From an uncultured bacterium (lineage in GTDB: Bacteria > Bacillota > Clostridia > Lachnospirales > Lachnospiraceae), in the NCBI GenBank assembly GCA_947071365.1, contig CAMTFT010000049.1:1-8720 (forward strand): DNA of 8,720 bases. Reading direction: 5' to 3'. The notes under the pieces were generated by a model, which was not told the DNA's origin, did no database searches, and was given only the letters and a program-made list of their open reading frames with translations. The translations under genes were made by a program, and so were the position numbers. The first letter of the stretch is position 1. The number at the start of each line of letters is the position of its first letter. Shown in pieces: positions 1 through 5,211 of this stretch.

Positions 1-150
1 ACCTGCACTGTATAATCTCTTTTTCAGGTAAGTTCTGATTTCGTGGTCCTGTACCAGGCAATCTGCGAAATCAGCTTCTGCATACCATCTGGAATCCCAG
101 TCTTTAATAACACCAACTCTAAGACCGTGTGGATTTACTTTCTGTCCCAT
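1..150 (-). CDS. rpsC: 30S ribosomal protein S3, N-terminal 50 residues (runs off window)
   Basis: Small-subunit ribosomal protein S3, which binds 16S rRNA in the head of the 30S subunit near the mRNA entry site. The visible part begins [20 protein letters not shown], the near-invariant S3 N-terminus, and continues through [12 protein letters not shown] to [12 protein letters not shown], where the window ends exactly after codon 50. Full-length S3 is usually about 210-230 residues, so about three quarters is missing to the left; this is an edge effect, not a broken gene. The start ATG (148-150) is preceded by AAGGAGG at 157-163, which overlaps the rplV stop codon. The 11-nt gap after rplV is normal tight S10-operon spacing. 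Confidence 0.97.
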   Translation of the reverse strand, partial: MGQKVNPHGLRVGVIKDWDSRWYAEADFADCLVQDHEIRTYLKKRLYSAG

Positions 151-161
151 GATTGTCCTCC

Positions 162-548
162 TTATTTCTCATCAAGCACGATGGTGATATGGCTCATTCT
201 CTTTTCGATTCTGTAAGCTCTTCCCTGTGCTCTCGGTCTTACACGCTTCATTGTCGGTCCCTTGTTTGCGTAGCACTCTGCTACATACAGGTTCTCGGCG
301 TTCATTCCGTTATTATTCTCAGCGTTTGCAATTGCTGATTTCAATAATTTTGCAATCAATTCTGAAGCATATCTCGGGTTGTAGGAAACAATACCGAGTG
401 CTGTCTGTACATCTTTACCTCTGATGGCATCCAAAACGTAACATGCTTTCTGAACGGAAACGCGAGCGTAAGACAACTTAGCTGACGGTCTCGTATCCTT
501 CTGAGCATTTCTCTCTCTCTTGATCTGGGATCTATGTCCTTTAGCCAT
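162..548 (-). CDS. rplV: 50S ribosomal protein L22
   Basis: Large-subunit protein L22 (128 residues), which binds 23S rRNA and whose extended hairpin lines the peptide exit tunnel. The sequence begins [20 protein letters not shown], and the core [20 protein letters not shown] and C-terminal [20 protein letters not shown] are diagnostic of L22; the latter forms the tunnel loop. I chose the ATG at 546-548 because AAAGGAGG lies 9 nt upstream and homologues start here. The reading frame stays open upstream to an ATG at 668 through the rpsS-rplV spacer, but that 40-residue extension has no family resemblance. The gene follows rpsS after an unusually long 138-nt gap and precedes rpsC by 11 nt. Confidence 0.97.
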   Translation of the reverse strand: MAKGHRSQIKRERNAQKDTRPSAKLSYARVSVQKACYVLDAIRGKDVQTALGIVSYNPRYASELIAKLLKSAIANAENNNGMNAENLYVAECYANKGPTMKRVRPRAQGRAYRIEKRMSHITIVLDEK

Positions 549-686
549 TGGATGTAGCCTCCTTTCATTCTCAGGGCCGCAGCCCCGCAACGCCCTCCCC
601 GGGCGGACTGAATTATAAATTTCAGGCGGCAGCTCCCAGCCCGCCTTCGGGTCTGTGGGATGCCGCACTACAAATCATCTTAAAAC
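549..686 (-). other. Long GC-rich hairpin-forming spacer between rpsS and rplV
   Basis: This 138-nt gap contrasts with spacers of 11, 28 and 30 nt elsewhere in this operon. Its middle (about 577-665) is visibly richer in G and C than the flanking genes. On the transcribed strand it can form several small hairpins: CCCG-AAGG-CGGG extended by CAG/CTG (about 630-650), CTGAA/TTCAG around an AT-rich loop (608-625), and GGGC-TGCG-GCCC (about 575-590). None is followed by a U-run, so a terminator is not indicated. It looks like a small inserted element or an added regulatory segment. The last part holds the rplV SD (558-565). Confidence 0.55.
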
Positions 687-968
687 TTATCTTACGCCTG
701 ACTTTTTCTCGTCTTTACCGTGGCCTCTGTAGGTTCTGGTAGCAACGAACTCGCCGAGCTTGTGGCCTACCATATCTTCTGTGATATATACCGGCACATG
801 CTTTCTTCCGTCATGAACAGCGATTGTATGTCCAACGAACTGCGGGAAGATCGTGGAACGACGTGACCAGGTCTTGATAACCTGCTTGTTTCCTGCTGCA
901 TTCATGGCATCTACTTTTTTCAGTAAACTTTCATCAGCGAAAGGTCCTTTTTTCAGTGAACGAGCCAT
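687..968 (-). CDS. rpsS: 30S ribosomal protein S19
   Basis: Small-subunit protein S19 (93 residues, the usual length), which sits in the 30S head next to S13 and contacts the A-site finger. It starts [20 protein letters not shown] and contains the family hallmarks [32 protein letters not shown] (split here as [18 protein letters not shown] and [13 protein letters not shown]) and [17 protein letters not shown]. The ATG at 966-968 has AAGGAGGT 6 nt upstream. The gene is 28 nt downstream of rplB in the standard S10 order. The stop TAA at 687-689 is followed by the abnormally long spacer before rplV. Confidence 0.98.
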   Translation of the reverse strand: MARSLKKGPFADESLLKKVDAMNAAGNKQVIKTWSRRSTIFPQFVGHTIAVHDGRKHVPVYITEDMVGHKLGEFVATRTYRGHGKDEKKSGVR

Positions 969-996
969 TGGTTTACCTCCTTATTTTTCTCGAACA

Positions 997-1839
997 TTAG
1001 TTGATAGCTTTACCGTCTCTTCTTCTTACAATGAGCTTGTTGGAATGTTTCTTCTTAGCTCTTGTCTTGAGACCAAGTGCAGGTTTGCCCCACGGTGTAC
1101 ACGGACCCGGACGTCCGATACCGGCCTTACCTTCACCACCACCATGCGGATGGTCATTCGGGTTCATAACGGAACCACGAACTGTCGGGCGGATACCCAT
1201 GTGACGTTTTCTACCAGCTTTACCGATGTTGATCAGGTTGTGCTCTGCATTTCCTACTACACCAACTGTAGCGCGGCAGTTCAGCGGAACCATTCTCATC
1301 TCACCGGACGGAAGTCTCAGTGTTGCGTACTTCCCTTCCTTAGCCATCAACTGTGCTCCGTTACCAGCGGAACGAACCATCTGTCCGCCGTGTCCCGGAT
1401 AAAGCTCGATGTTGTGTACCATAGTACCAACCGGGATCTCGGAAAGCGGCAGGCAGTTTCCGATACGTACTTCTGCTTCCGGTCCGTTCATGACCTTCAT
1501 GCCGTCCTTCAGTCCCTGCGGTGCAAGGATGTAAGCCTTCTGGCCGTCTGCGTAGCAGATCAGCGCGATGTTGGCTGTTCTGTTCGGATCGTACTCGATA
1601 CCGATTACTGTTGCCGGAATGCCGTCTTTATTTCTCTTGAAATCAACGACTCTGTATTTCTTTCTTGAACCGCCTCCGCGGTGTCTTACTGTGATCTTAC
1701 CCTGGTTGTTACGACCAGACTGCTTCTGCAGAGATACCAGAAGAGATTTCTCCGGTGTGCTCTTTGTGATTTCTGAGAAATCAGAGCCCGTCATGTGTCT
1801 TCTGGAAGGTGTATATGGGTTGTATGTCTTAATTCCCAT
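997..1839 (-). CDS. rplB: 50S ribosomal protein L2
   Basis: Large-subunit protein L2 (280 residues, close to the usual 275-280), a primary 23S rRNA binder required for subunit association and the peptidyl-transferase centre. It starts [20 protein letters not shown]. The C-terminal half carries the conserved [20 protein letters not shown] segment, whose histidine is the residue classically linked to peptidyl-transferase activity, followed by [20 protein letters not shown]. The chosen ATG (1837-1839) has AAAGGAG 7 nt upstream. An in-frame ATG at 1890 would add 17 residues with no family match and lies inside spacer hairpins, so I reject it. Upstream is rplW (72-nt gap), downstream rpsS (28 nt). 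Confidence 0.98.
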   Translation of the reverse strand: MGIKTYNPYTPSRRHMTGSDFSEITKSTPEKSLLVSLQKQSGRNNQGKITVRHRGGGSRKKYRVVDFKRNKDGIPATVIGIEYDPNRTANIALICYADGQKAYILAPQGLKDGMKVMNGPEAEVRIGNCLPLSEIPVGTMVHNIELYPGHGGQMVRSAGNGAQLMAKEGKYATLRLPSGEMRMVPLNCRATVGVVGNAEHNLINIGKAGRKRHMGIRPTVRGSVMNPNDHPHGGGEGKAGIGRPGPCTPWGKPALGLKTRAKKKHSNKLIVRRRDGKAIN

Positions 1840-1866
1840 GATGGTTCTCCTTTCGATATTAGTATC

Positions 1867-1904
1867 ATGCGTCGCCGCATATAGTTCCACACATCGGGGT
1901 GTGT
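1867..1904 (-). other. Two small hairpins in the rplW-rplB spacer
   Basis: On the transcribed strand the 72-nt spacer contains two compact inverted repeats: ACACA-CCCCGA-TGTGT (1889-1904) and ATGCG-GCGA-CGCAT (1867-1880). The second is capped by a GNRA tetraloop. They sit just 5' of the rplB SD (1847-1853). No U-run follows, so they are not terminators. Possible roles are mRNA stability, translational tuning of rplB, or nothing at all. Confidence 0.4.
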
Positions 1905-1911
1905 CCCGGGA

Positions 1912-2211
1912 TTAAAGTCCCTCGAAGATCTCGATATCCTTGCTGTCCTCTGTCAGAGTAACGATAGCCTTCTTTGTCTTGGCTGTTTTTCCAACCACCA
2001 TGCCACGTCTTCTGTTCTTGCCGTCAAGATTCATTGTGTTAACGCTCTTAACCTTTGTTCCCTCGAACATCTTCTGAACAGCTTCTTTGATCTGGCTCTT
2101 TGTAGCCTCTGTATGAACAAGGAATGTGTATTTCTTTTCTGCCATAGCATTCATACTTTTTTCTGTAACCACCGGTTTCAGAATCACGTCATAATACTTG
2201 ATATCTGCCAT
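1912..2211 (-). CDS. rplW: 50S ribosomal protein L23
   Basis: Large-subunit protein L23 (99 residues, typical bacterial length), located at the tunnel exit, where it is the docking site for trigger factor and the signal recognition particle. Recognisable segments are [20 protein letters not shown] near the N-terminus, [22 protein letters not shown] in the middle, and [21 protein letters not shown] with the K/R-rich rRNA-binding loop. The start ATG (2209-2211) shares one base with the TAA stop of rplD, a TAATG arrangement indicating translational coupling. rplB follows after a 72-nt spacer. Confidence 0.98.
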   Translation of the reverse strand: MADIKYYDVILKPVVTEKSMNAMAEKKYTFLVHTEATKSQIKEAVQKMFEGTKVKSVNTMNLDGKNRRRGMVVGKTAKTKKAIVTLTEDSKDIEIFEGL

Positions 2212-2831
2212 TATGCATACACCTCCTCAATCGTCTGTACAGCAGCCTTTGTAACTACTACTGTGTTGTATTTCAGAATGTCAAATACGTTGATCGTATT
2301 TGTCAGAGCTGTCTTTACATCAGCAATGTTTCTTGTGGAAAGAACAACATTCTGATCATTCTCATTCAGAACAACGAGAGCTTTCTTCACGTTCAGAGCG
2401 TCCAGAACAGCCTTCATGTTCTTTGTCTTGATCTCGCCAAGCTTCAGCTCGTCAACGACGATCAGCTTATTCTCCTGTACTCTTGATGTCAGTGCAGACT
2501 TCAGAGCCAGTCTCTTTTCTTTCTTGTTCATTTTAAATGTATAATCTCTCGGTACCGGAGCAAATACTACTCCGCCGCCTGTCCACTGCGGAGCTCTTGT
2601 TGAACCCTGTCTTGCATGACCGGTTCCTTTCTGTCTCCACGGTTTCTTTCCGCCACCGGAAACTTCAGAACGTGTCTTAGCTTTCTGTGTTCCCTGACGA
2701 TTATTTGCCAGCTGGTTCACAACTGCCAGATGTACAAGGTGCTCATTGACTTCCACACCAAACACTGCATCATTAAGCTCGATTGTGCCAACTTCTTTGC
2801 CTTCCATATTGTAAACAGCTACGTTTGCCAT
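2211..2831 (-). CDS. rplD: 50S ribosomal protein L4
   Basis: Large-subunit protein L4 (206 residues, usual length), which binds 23S rRNA domain I and reaches the exit tunnel with its extended loop. The loop region is clear: [20 protein letters not shown] followed by [20 protein letters not shown], the tunnel tip and conserved GTGRAR-like segment. The globular C-terminal half contains [22 protein letters not shown]. In E. coli L4 represses its own operon through the S10 leader; whether that holds in Clostridia is not shown by this sequence, but a structured leader is present upstream of rpsJ. The ATG (2829-2831) is preceded by AAAGGAGG at 2841-2848. The stop overlaps the rplW start. Confidence 0.98.
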   Translation of the reverse strand: MANVAVYNMEGKEVGTIELNDAVFGVEVNEHLVHLAVVNQLANNRQGTQKAKTRSEVSGGGKKPWRQKGTGHARQGSTRAPQWTGGGVVFAPVPRDYTFKMNKKEKRLALKSALTSRVQENKLIVVDELKLGEIKTKNMKAVLDALNVKKALVVLNENDQNVVLSTRNIADVKTALTNTINVFDILKYNTVVVTKAAVQTIEEVYA

Positions 2832-2848
2832 CTGTGTCTTCCTCCTTT

Positions 2849-2860
2849 CCTGAATTCAGG
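2849..2860. repeat. 12-bp perfect palindrome between rplC stop and rplD SD
   Basis: CCTGAATTCAGG is a perfect 12-bp palindrome lying exactly between the rplC stop and the rplD SD (2841-2848). With no loop it cannot form a stable RNA hairpin. A role is unproven and it may be chance. Confidence 0.5.
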
Positions 2861-2861
2861 C

Positions 2862-3497
2862 TTATTTACCGGACTTCACTGTCTCTTTGATCGTTACAAG
2901 TGCTTTCTTCGGTCCCGGAACAGCGCCCTTTACTAAAATAAGATTGTTCTCTGCGTCTACACGGATCACTTCAAGGTTCTGAACTGTGATCTGCTTTGCA
3001 CCCATATGTCCCGGCATCTTCTTTCCCTTGAATACCTTGCTCGGATCAGATGCTGCGCCGTTGGAACCTGCATGACGATGGTACTTGGAACCATGAGCCA
3101 TAGGTCCTCTGTGCTGTCCGTGTCTCTTGATTGCGCCCTGGAAGCCTTTTCCTTTTGAAACTGCCGTTGCGTCAACCTTGTCGCCTGCTGCGAAGACATC
3201 AGCCTTGATCTCCTGCTTTACTTCGTAGCTCTCAGCGTCTTCCAGTCTGAACTCTCTTACGTATCTCTTGTAAGAAACGCCTGCCTTGTCGAAAGAGCCC
3301 TTCTGCGGCTTTGCAACCAGCTTCTCTCTCTTGTCAACAAAACCAACCTGTACTGCACTGTAACCGTCATTCTCAACAGTCTTTACCTGTGTAACAACAC
3401 ACGGTCCTGCCTGAAGAACAGTTACCGGAGTGAGAACTCCGTCATCACTGAAGATTTGAGTCATTCCGACTTTTGTTGCTAAAATCGCTTTCTTCAT
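2862..3497 (-). CDS. rplC: 50S ribosomal protein L3
   Basis: Large-subunit protein L3 (211 residues, usual 206-212), an early assembly protein whose extension reaches the peptidyl-transferase centre. It begins [20 protein letters not shown], the classic L3 start. The conserved central stretch reads [20 protein letters not shown], then [20 protein letters not shown], then [20 protein letters not shown]. The ATG (3495-3497) has AGGAGGT 7 nt upstream (3504-3510). It follows rpsJ after an unusually long 134-nt gap with hairpin potential and precedes rplD by 30 nt. Confidence 0.98.
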   Translation of the reverse strand: MKKAILATKVGMTQIFSDDGVLTPVTVLQAGPCVVTQVKTVENDGYSAVQVGFVDKREKLVAKPQKGSFDKAGVSYKRYVREFRLEDAESYEVKQEIKADVFAAGDKVDATAVSKGKGFQGAIKRHGQHRGPMAHGSKYHRHAGSNGAASDPSKVFKGKKMPGHMGAKQITVQNLEVIRVDAENNLILVKGAVPGPKKALVTIKETVKSGK

Positions 3498-3631
3498 TCC
3501 TTTACCTCCTGTTTTTCTACAGCGGATTACCGTCTGGCAATCATCCTAGTTAACAGAGAATGATATAAGTGGAACTGTTCGTTGCTTCTATATCAACCTG
3601 ATAGGATTTGCTTCGTGATTAATGATGATGC
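3498..3631 (-). other. rpsJ-rplC intercistronic region with two hairpins
   Basis: This 134-nt spacer holds no open frame worth calling. On the transcribed strand it can form a TGATATA/TATATCA stem around a 21-nt loop (3561-3595). It can also form a 7-bp hairpin GATTGCC-AGAC-GGTAATC with one G-U pair (3525-3542), just 5' of the rplC SD (3504-3510). There is no U-run after either, so an intrinsic terminator is unlikely. It may be a processing or translation-control segment for rplC. Confidence 0.4.
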
Positions 3632-3949
3632 TTATTTCTGCTTCATTTTGATGTCGATGTGGACACCTGCCGGCATTTCCAGTCTGGACAGTGCATCAAC
3701 TGTCTTCTGGGTCGGTGTAATGATATCGATCAGTCTCTTGTGCGTTCTCTGCTCGAACTGCTCTCTGGAATCTTTGTACTTATGAACCGCTCTAAGAATC
3801 GTAACTACCTCTTTCTTAGTCGGAAGCGGTACAGGTCCACTCACCTGAGCTCCGTTCTTTTTTACTGTTTCAATGATTTTCTTAGCAGATGCATCTACTA
3901 ACTGATGGTCATACGCCTTCAATGTAATTCTCATTACCTGACTTGCCAT
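3632..3949 (-). CDS. rpsJ: 30S ribosomal protein S10 (first gene of S10 operon)
   Basis: Small-subunit protein S10 (105 residues), which also partners NusB in transcription antitermination. Hallmarks are [20 protein letters not shown] near the N-terminus, then [20 protein letters not shown] and [20 protein letters not shown], ending [21 protein letters not shown] chose the ATG at 3947-3949 ([11 protein letters not shown]) because AAGGAGG lies 11 nt upstream at 3961-3967 and homologues start with a similar short lead. An in-frame ATG at 4027 would extend through the SD and the 3' arm of the leader stem and is rejected. The 11-nt SD spacing is slightly long and includes a run of seven U residues directly before the AUG. 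Confidence 0.98.
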   Translation of the reverse strand: MASQVMRITLKAYDHQLVDASAKKIIETVKKNGAQVSGPVPLPTKKEVVTILRAVHKYKDSREQFEQRTHKRLIDIITPTQKTVDALSRLEMPAGVHIDIKMKQK

Positions 3950-4174
3950 AAAAAAAGTCGCCTCCTTTTCGCACTTTGTTTCAGTACGACAAGCGGTGAC
4001 TGTACACTCTCCCGTGCGTATCATCAAACCACACGGTGTCCGTTTCTTTTCGGACCATTAAAATTTTGTACAGTGACTTGTCGCCAGTTTTATAACTTGA
4101 CATTCGCTCCACGGAAAACCTGCAGCTTCAGGAGCTGCAGCAACCTCACGCTTCTACGCTATCAAGGTCACAAC
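3950..4174 (-). ncRNA. Structured 5' leader of the S10 operon mRNA (candidate autoregulatory element)
   Basis: About 225 nt separate the predicted transcription start from the rpsJ AUG. On the transcribed strand I see: (1) a hairpin CTGCAGCT-CCTGA-AGCTGCAG (4120-4140, 8 bp). (2) A long-range two-part stem, CGACAAG (4077-4083) with CTTGTCG (3987-3993) and ACTGTACA (4067-4074) with TGTACAGT (3999-4006), separated by a 2x5 internal loop. (3) Inside that stem, GTCCG-AAAAGAAA-CGGAC (4038-4055). Fifteen perfect pairs separated by 60 nt are unlikely by chance. S10 operons of gamma-proteobacteria are feedback-controlled by L4 via their leader. A comparable role here is inference, and the ligand could equally be another operon protein. 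Confidence 0.65.
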
Positions 4175-4180
4175 AGTCGT

Positions 4181-4209
4181 ATTATAAAAGAAAAAACTGG
4201 GAAGCGCAA
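4181..4209 (-). promoter_or_regulatory. Predicted sigma-A promoter of the S10 operon
   Basis: The -10 is a perfect TATAAT at 4181-4186. The -35 candidate is TTGCGC (4204-4209, three of six consensus bases) with 17-bp spacing. Start of transcription is expected near 4174. The -35 lies inside the hairpin of the preceding terminator, and the terminator's U-tract forms the spacer. The -10 is convincing; the -35 is weak. Confidence 0.65.
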
Positions 4210-4219
4210 GAGCTTCCCA
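4186..4219 (-). terminator. Rho-independent terminator of the upstream envelope cluster
   Basis: On the minus strand TGGGAAGC-TCTTGC-GCTTCCCA forms an 8-bp stem (4198-4219) with a 6-nt loop, followed by AG and then TTTTTTCTTTT (4196-4186). This is a textbook intrinsic terminator for transcripts coming from the SPKTG gene. On the plus strand the hairpin is followed by A residues, so it is unidirectional. Confidence 0.85.
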
Positions 4220-4239
4220 AAAAAAGATTGTATTTTTTT

Positions 4240-4359
4240 CTGTACAATTTTATGCAGGACGCAGGATATATATTTTCTTCCTCCGGCGGACGCCCCTATA
4301 GGTCCACCTACGGAAGAAAATATATATCCTGCTGTTTGGTGGCATGCGTAATTGTACAG
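4240..4359. repeat. 120-bp imperfect palindromic element (MITE/REP-like)
   Basis: The inner arms 4261-4281 and 4312-4332 are perfect 21-bp inverted repeats (left arm begins GCAGGATATATATTTTC). The outer ends CTGTACAATT (4240-4249) and AATTGTACAG (4350-4359) are perfect 10-bp inverted repeats. The centre holds the palindrome CCTATAGG (4295-4302). Short hypothetical frames can be read through it on both strands, with similar peptides because of the symmetry, but there is no SD and no codon-like character. There is no U-run, so it is not a terminator. It resembles a short non-autonomous palindromic repeat; no family is recognised. Confidence 0.75.
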
Positions 4360-4381
4360 ATATGCCTGGGGGTTCCCGGCC

Positions 4382-4440
4382 CCCCTGTAGGTTCGCATGC
4401 GGAAGAAAATGTATATCCTGCTGTTTTCCTGAATGCGTAC
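4382..4440. repeat. Partial second copy of the palindromic element
   Basis: The right half of the 120-bp element recurs 89 bp further on: 4401-4421 matches 4312-4332 at 20 of 21 bases. Similarity extends left through CCTGTAGG (4384-4391, equivalent to the central CCTATAGG) and right into GAATGCGTA (4431-4439, matching GCATGCGTA at 4342-4350). The matching left arm is absent; instead there is a G5/C5 hairpin (4368-4385). It ends directly beside the stop codon of the SPKTG gene (4442-4444). Confidence 0.65.
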
Positions 4441-4441
4441 A

Positions 4442-5134
4442 TTACGCACACTTTCTGCTCTTCCTTAAGGCAAAAACGCCGAAGGTGAGCAGCAACAATG
4501 CCGCGGCTGTAAGGACAAGTGTTGTATTGCTCTCGCCTGTTTTCGGAGAGACTCCCTTCGCAGCGTCTGTTATAACGCCATTGTCAATATATACAAGCGC
4601 TGCCAGAGATGTGCCGCTGTGGAAAGCTGCTGTCACCTGGTTGTCTGCTGTGCGCTCTGTTTCGAGAAGCTCCCATCCGTGCTCCTCACAATAGTACAGC
4701 ACATATACCGTCATTCCGGGCGTCATATTGTTGGCTGTGAATGTAACTTTTACCGGGTTTTCCTTCGTGGGAGCCGCATCGCTGAAGGACAGCTCCAGCA
4801 CCGGTGACAAGAAGTACATCTCACTTAAAAGTTCAGAACCTTCTTCAACGTACTCAGATAATACATCAAAGACCTGAACACTTGTCAAATCGACCTCATC
4901 GCCCAAAGTCGCCCTGACCGACATCCGCGCTCCCGCACGGTTCATCCGGTTCACCGTATACATCAGCCCGGCAGAATAATTCGCTGCATTGATTTCCCCC
5001 CAGCTAACGCTTCCCTCGGAAGAAATCACCTGTCCTCTATCAATACTTCCCACAATACTGGGCGCCGCCAGTGCCTGAATACCCATGGCGAGCATCATAA
5101 TGCAGGATAACACCATCCCGAACCATTTCTTCAT
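4442..5134 (-). CDS. Secreted SPKTG-motif cell-wall-anchored protein (sortase B substrate)
   Basis: A 230-residue surface protein of unknown function. Residues 1-23 are a signal peptide (MKKWFGMVLSCIMMLAMGIQ, cleavage probably after ALA). Residues 196-200 are SPKTG, followed by a hydrophobic stretch (about 205-222) and a basic tail RKSRKCA, together a full cell-wall sorting signal. SPKTG is the motif type recognised by C. difficile class B sortase, and a class B sortase gene lies immediately upstream. Residues about 125-185 (VKVTFTANNMTPGMTVYVLY, then an aromatic EEHGWELLE) look like a small beta-sandwich. I start at 5134 because GGAGGG (5142-5147) is 7 nt upstream; the in-frame ATG at 5149 overlaps that SD. 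It has its own promoter, and a terminator lies beyond the repeats. Confidence 0.88.
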   Translation of the reverse strand: MKKWFGMVLSCIMMLAMGIQALAAPSIVGSIDRGQVISSEGSVSWGEINAANYSAGLMYTVNRMNRAGARMSVRATLGDEVDLTSVQVFDVLSEYVEEGSELLSEMYFLSPVLELSFSDAAPTKENPVKVTFTANNMTPGMTVYVLYYCEEHGWELLETERTADNQVTAAFHSGTSLAALVYIDNGVITDAAKGVSPKTGESNTTLVLTAAALLLLTFGVFALRKSRKCA

Positions 5135-5141
5135 ATCTTCT

Positions 5142-5147
5142 CCCTCC
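5142..5147 (-). promoter_or_regulatory. SD deciding the SPKTG gene start
   Basis: GGAGGG lies 7 nt upstream of the ATG at 5134. The alternative ATG at 5149 would have the SD inside its own coding sequence, so 5134 is the start. Confidence 0.8.
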
Positions 5148-5149
5148 AT

Positions 5150-5181
5150 TTATACTGAGAAAGCTTTATACTTCAGTATAA
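5150..5181. promoter_or_regulatory. Operator-like repeated TTATACT half-sites
   Basis: TTATACT occurs three times: 5150-5156, 5166-5172 and, inverted, 5175-5181. The last two form TTATACT-TC-AGTATAA, a 7-bp inverted repeat over the -10 and transcription start of the SPKTG gene promoter. The first half-site sits by the SD. This placement is typical of a repressor operator; no regulator is identified, and part of the symmetry comes from the -10 sequence itself. Confidence 0.4.
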
Positions 5182-5202
5182 CATACCTGCTTTCCTTATC
5201 AA
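5175..5202 (-). promoter_or_regulatory. Predicted sigma-A promoter of the SPKTG gene
   Basis: TTGATA (5197-5202) and TATACT (5175-5180), each five of six to consensus, are separated by 16 bp in the 77-nt gap after the sortase gene. The start is expected near 5168, giving a leader of roughly 33 nt. Confidence 0.65.
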
Positions 5203-5211
5203 ACAATATTT

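Noticed and set aside
853..1668. Long open frame on the plus strand opposite rpsS/rplB
   Set aside because: It lies entirely antisense to rplB and rpsS, whose protein sequences are unmistakable, and its translation is a Cys/Ser-rich shadow with no domain.
1840..1890. Extended N-terminus for L2 from the ATG at 1890
   Set aside because: [14 protein letters not shown] is the family start with a good SD; the extension covers spacer hairpins.
3950..4027. Extended N-terminus for S10 from the ATG at 4027
   Set aside because: It would translate through the SD and leader stem, and the added residues do not resemble S10.
4089..4094. Second minus-strand -10 (TATAAA) within the S10 leader
   Set aside because: The hexamer 17 bp upstream (TTTCCG) is a poor -35; kept only as a minor alternative start that would still include the long-range stem only in part.
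4097..4102. Perfect TTGACA on the plus strand as a promoter -35
   Set aside because: No TATAAT-like hexamer follows at 16-18 bp and no plus-strand gene lies downstream.
4067..4250. Shared CTGTACAA...TTTTA(A)TG string in the S10 leader and at the left end of the palindromic element
   Set aside because: Short AT-rich similarity in opposite orientation, with a two-base gap; could be chance and does not extend further.
4261..4421. CRISPR array suggested by three related 21-bp motifs
   Set aside because: Only three copies, one in the opposite orientation, with unequal related spacers and no cas genes; a palindromic repeat explains it better.
4168..4488. Small open frames on both strands through the palindromic repeats
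   Set aside because: Similar peptides (AGYIFSS, GRKYIS) appear on both strands because the DNA is an inverted repeat; frames cross a terminator and promoter and lack an SD.
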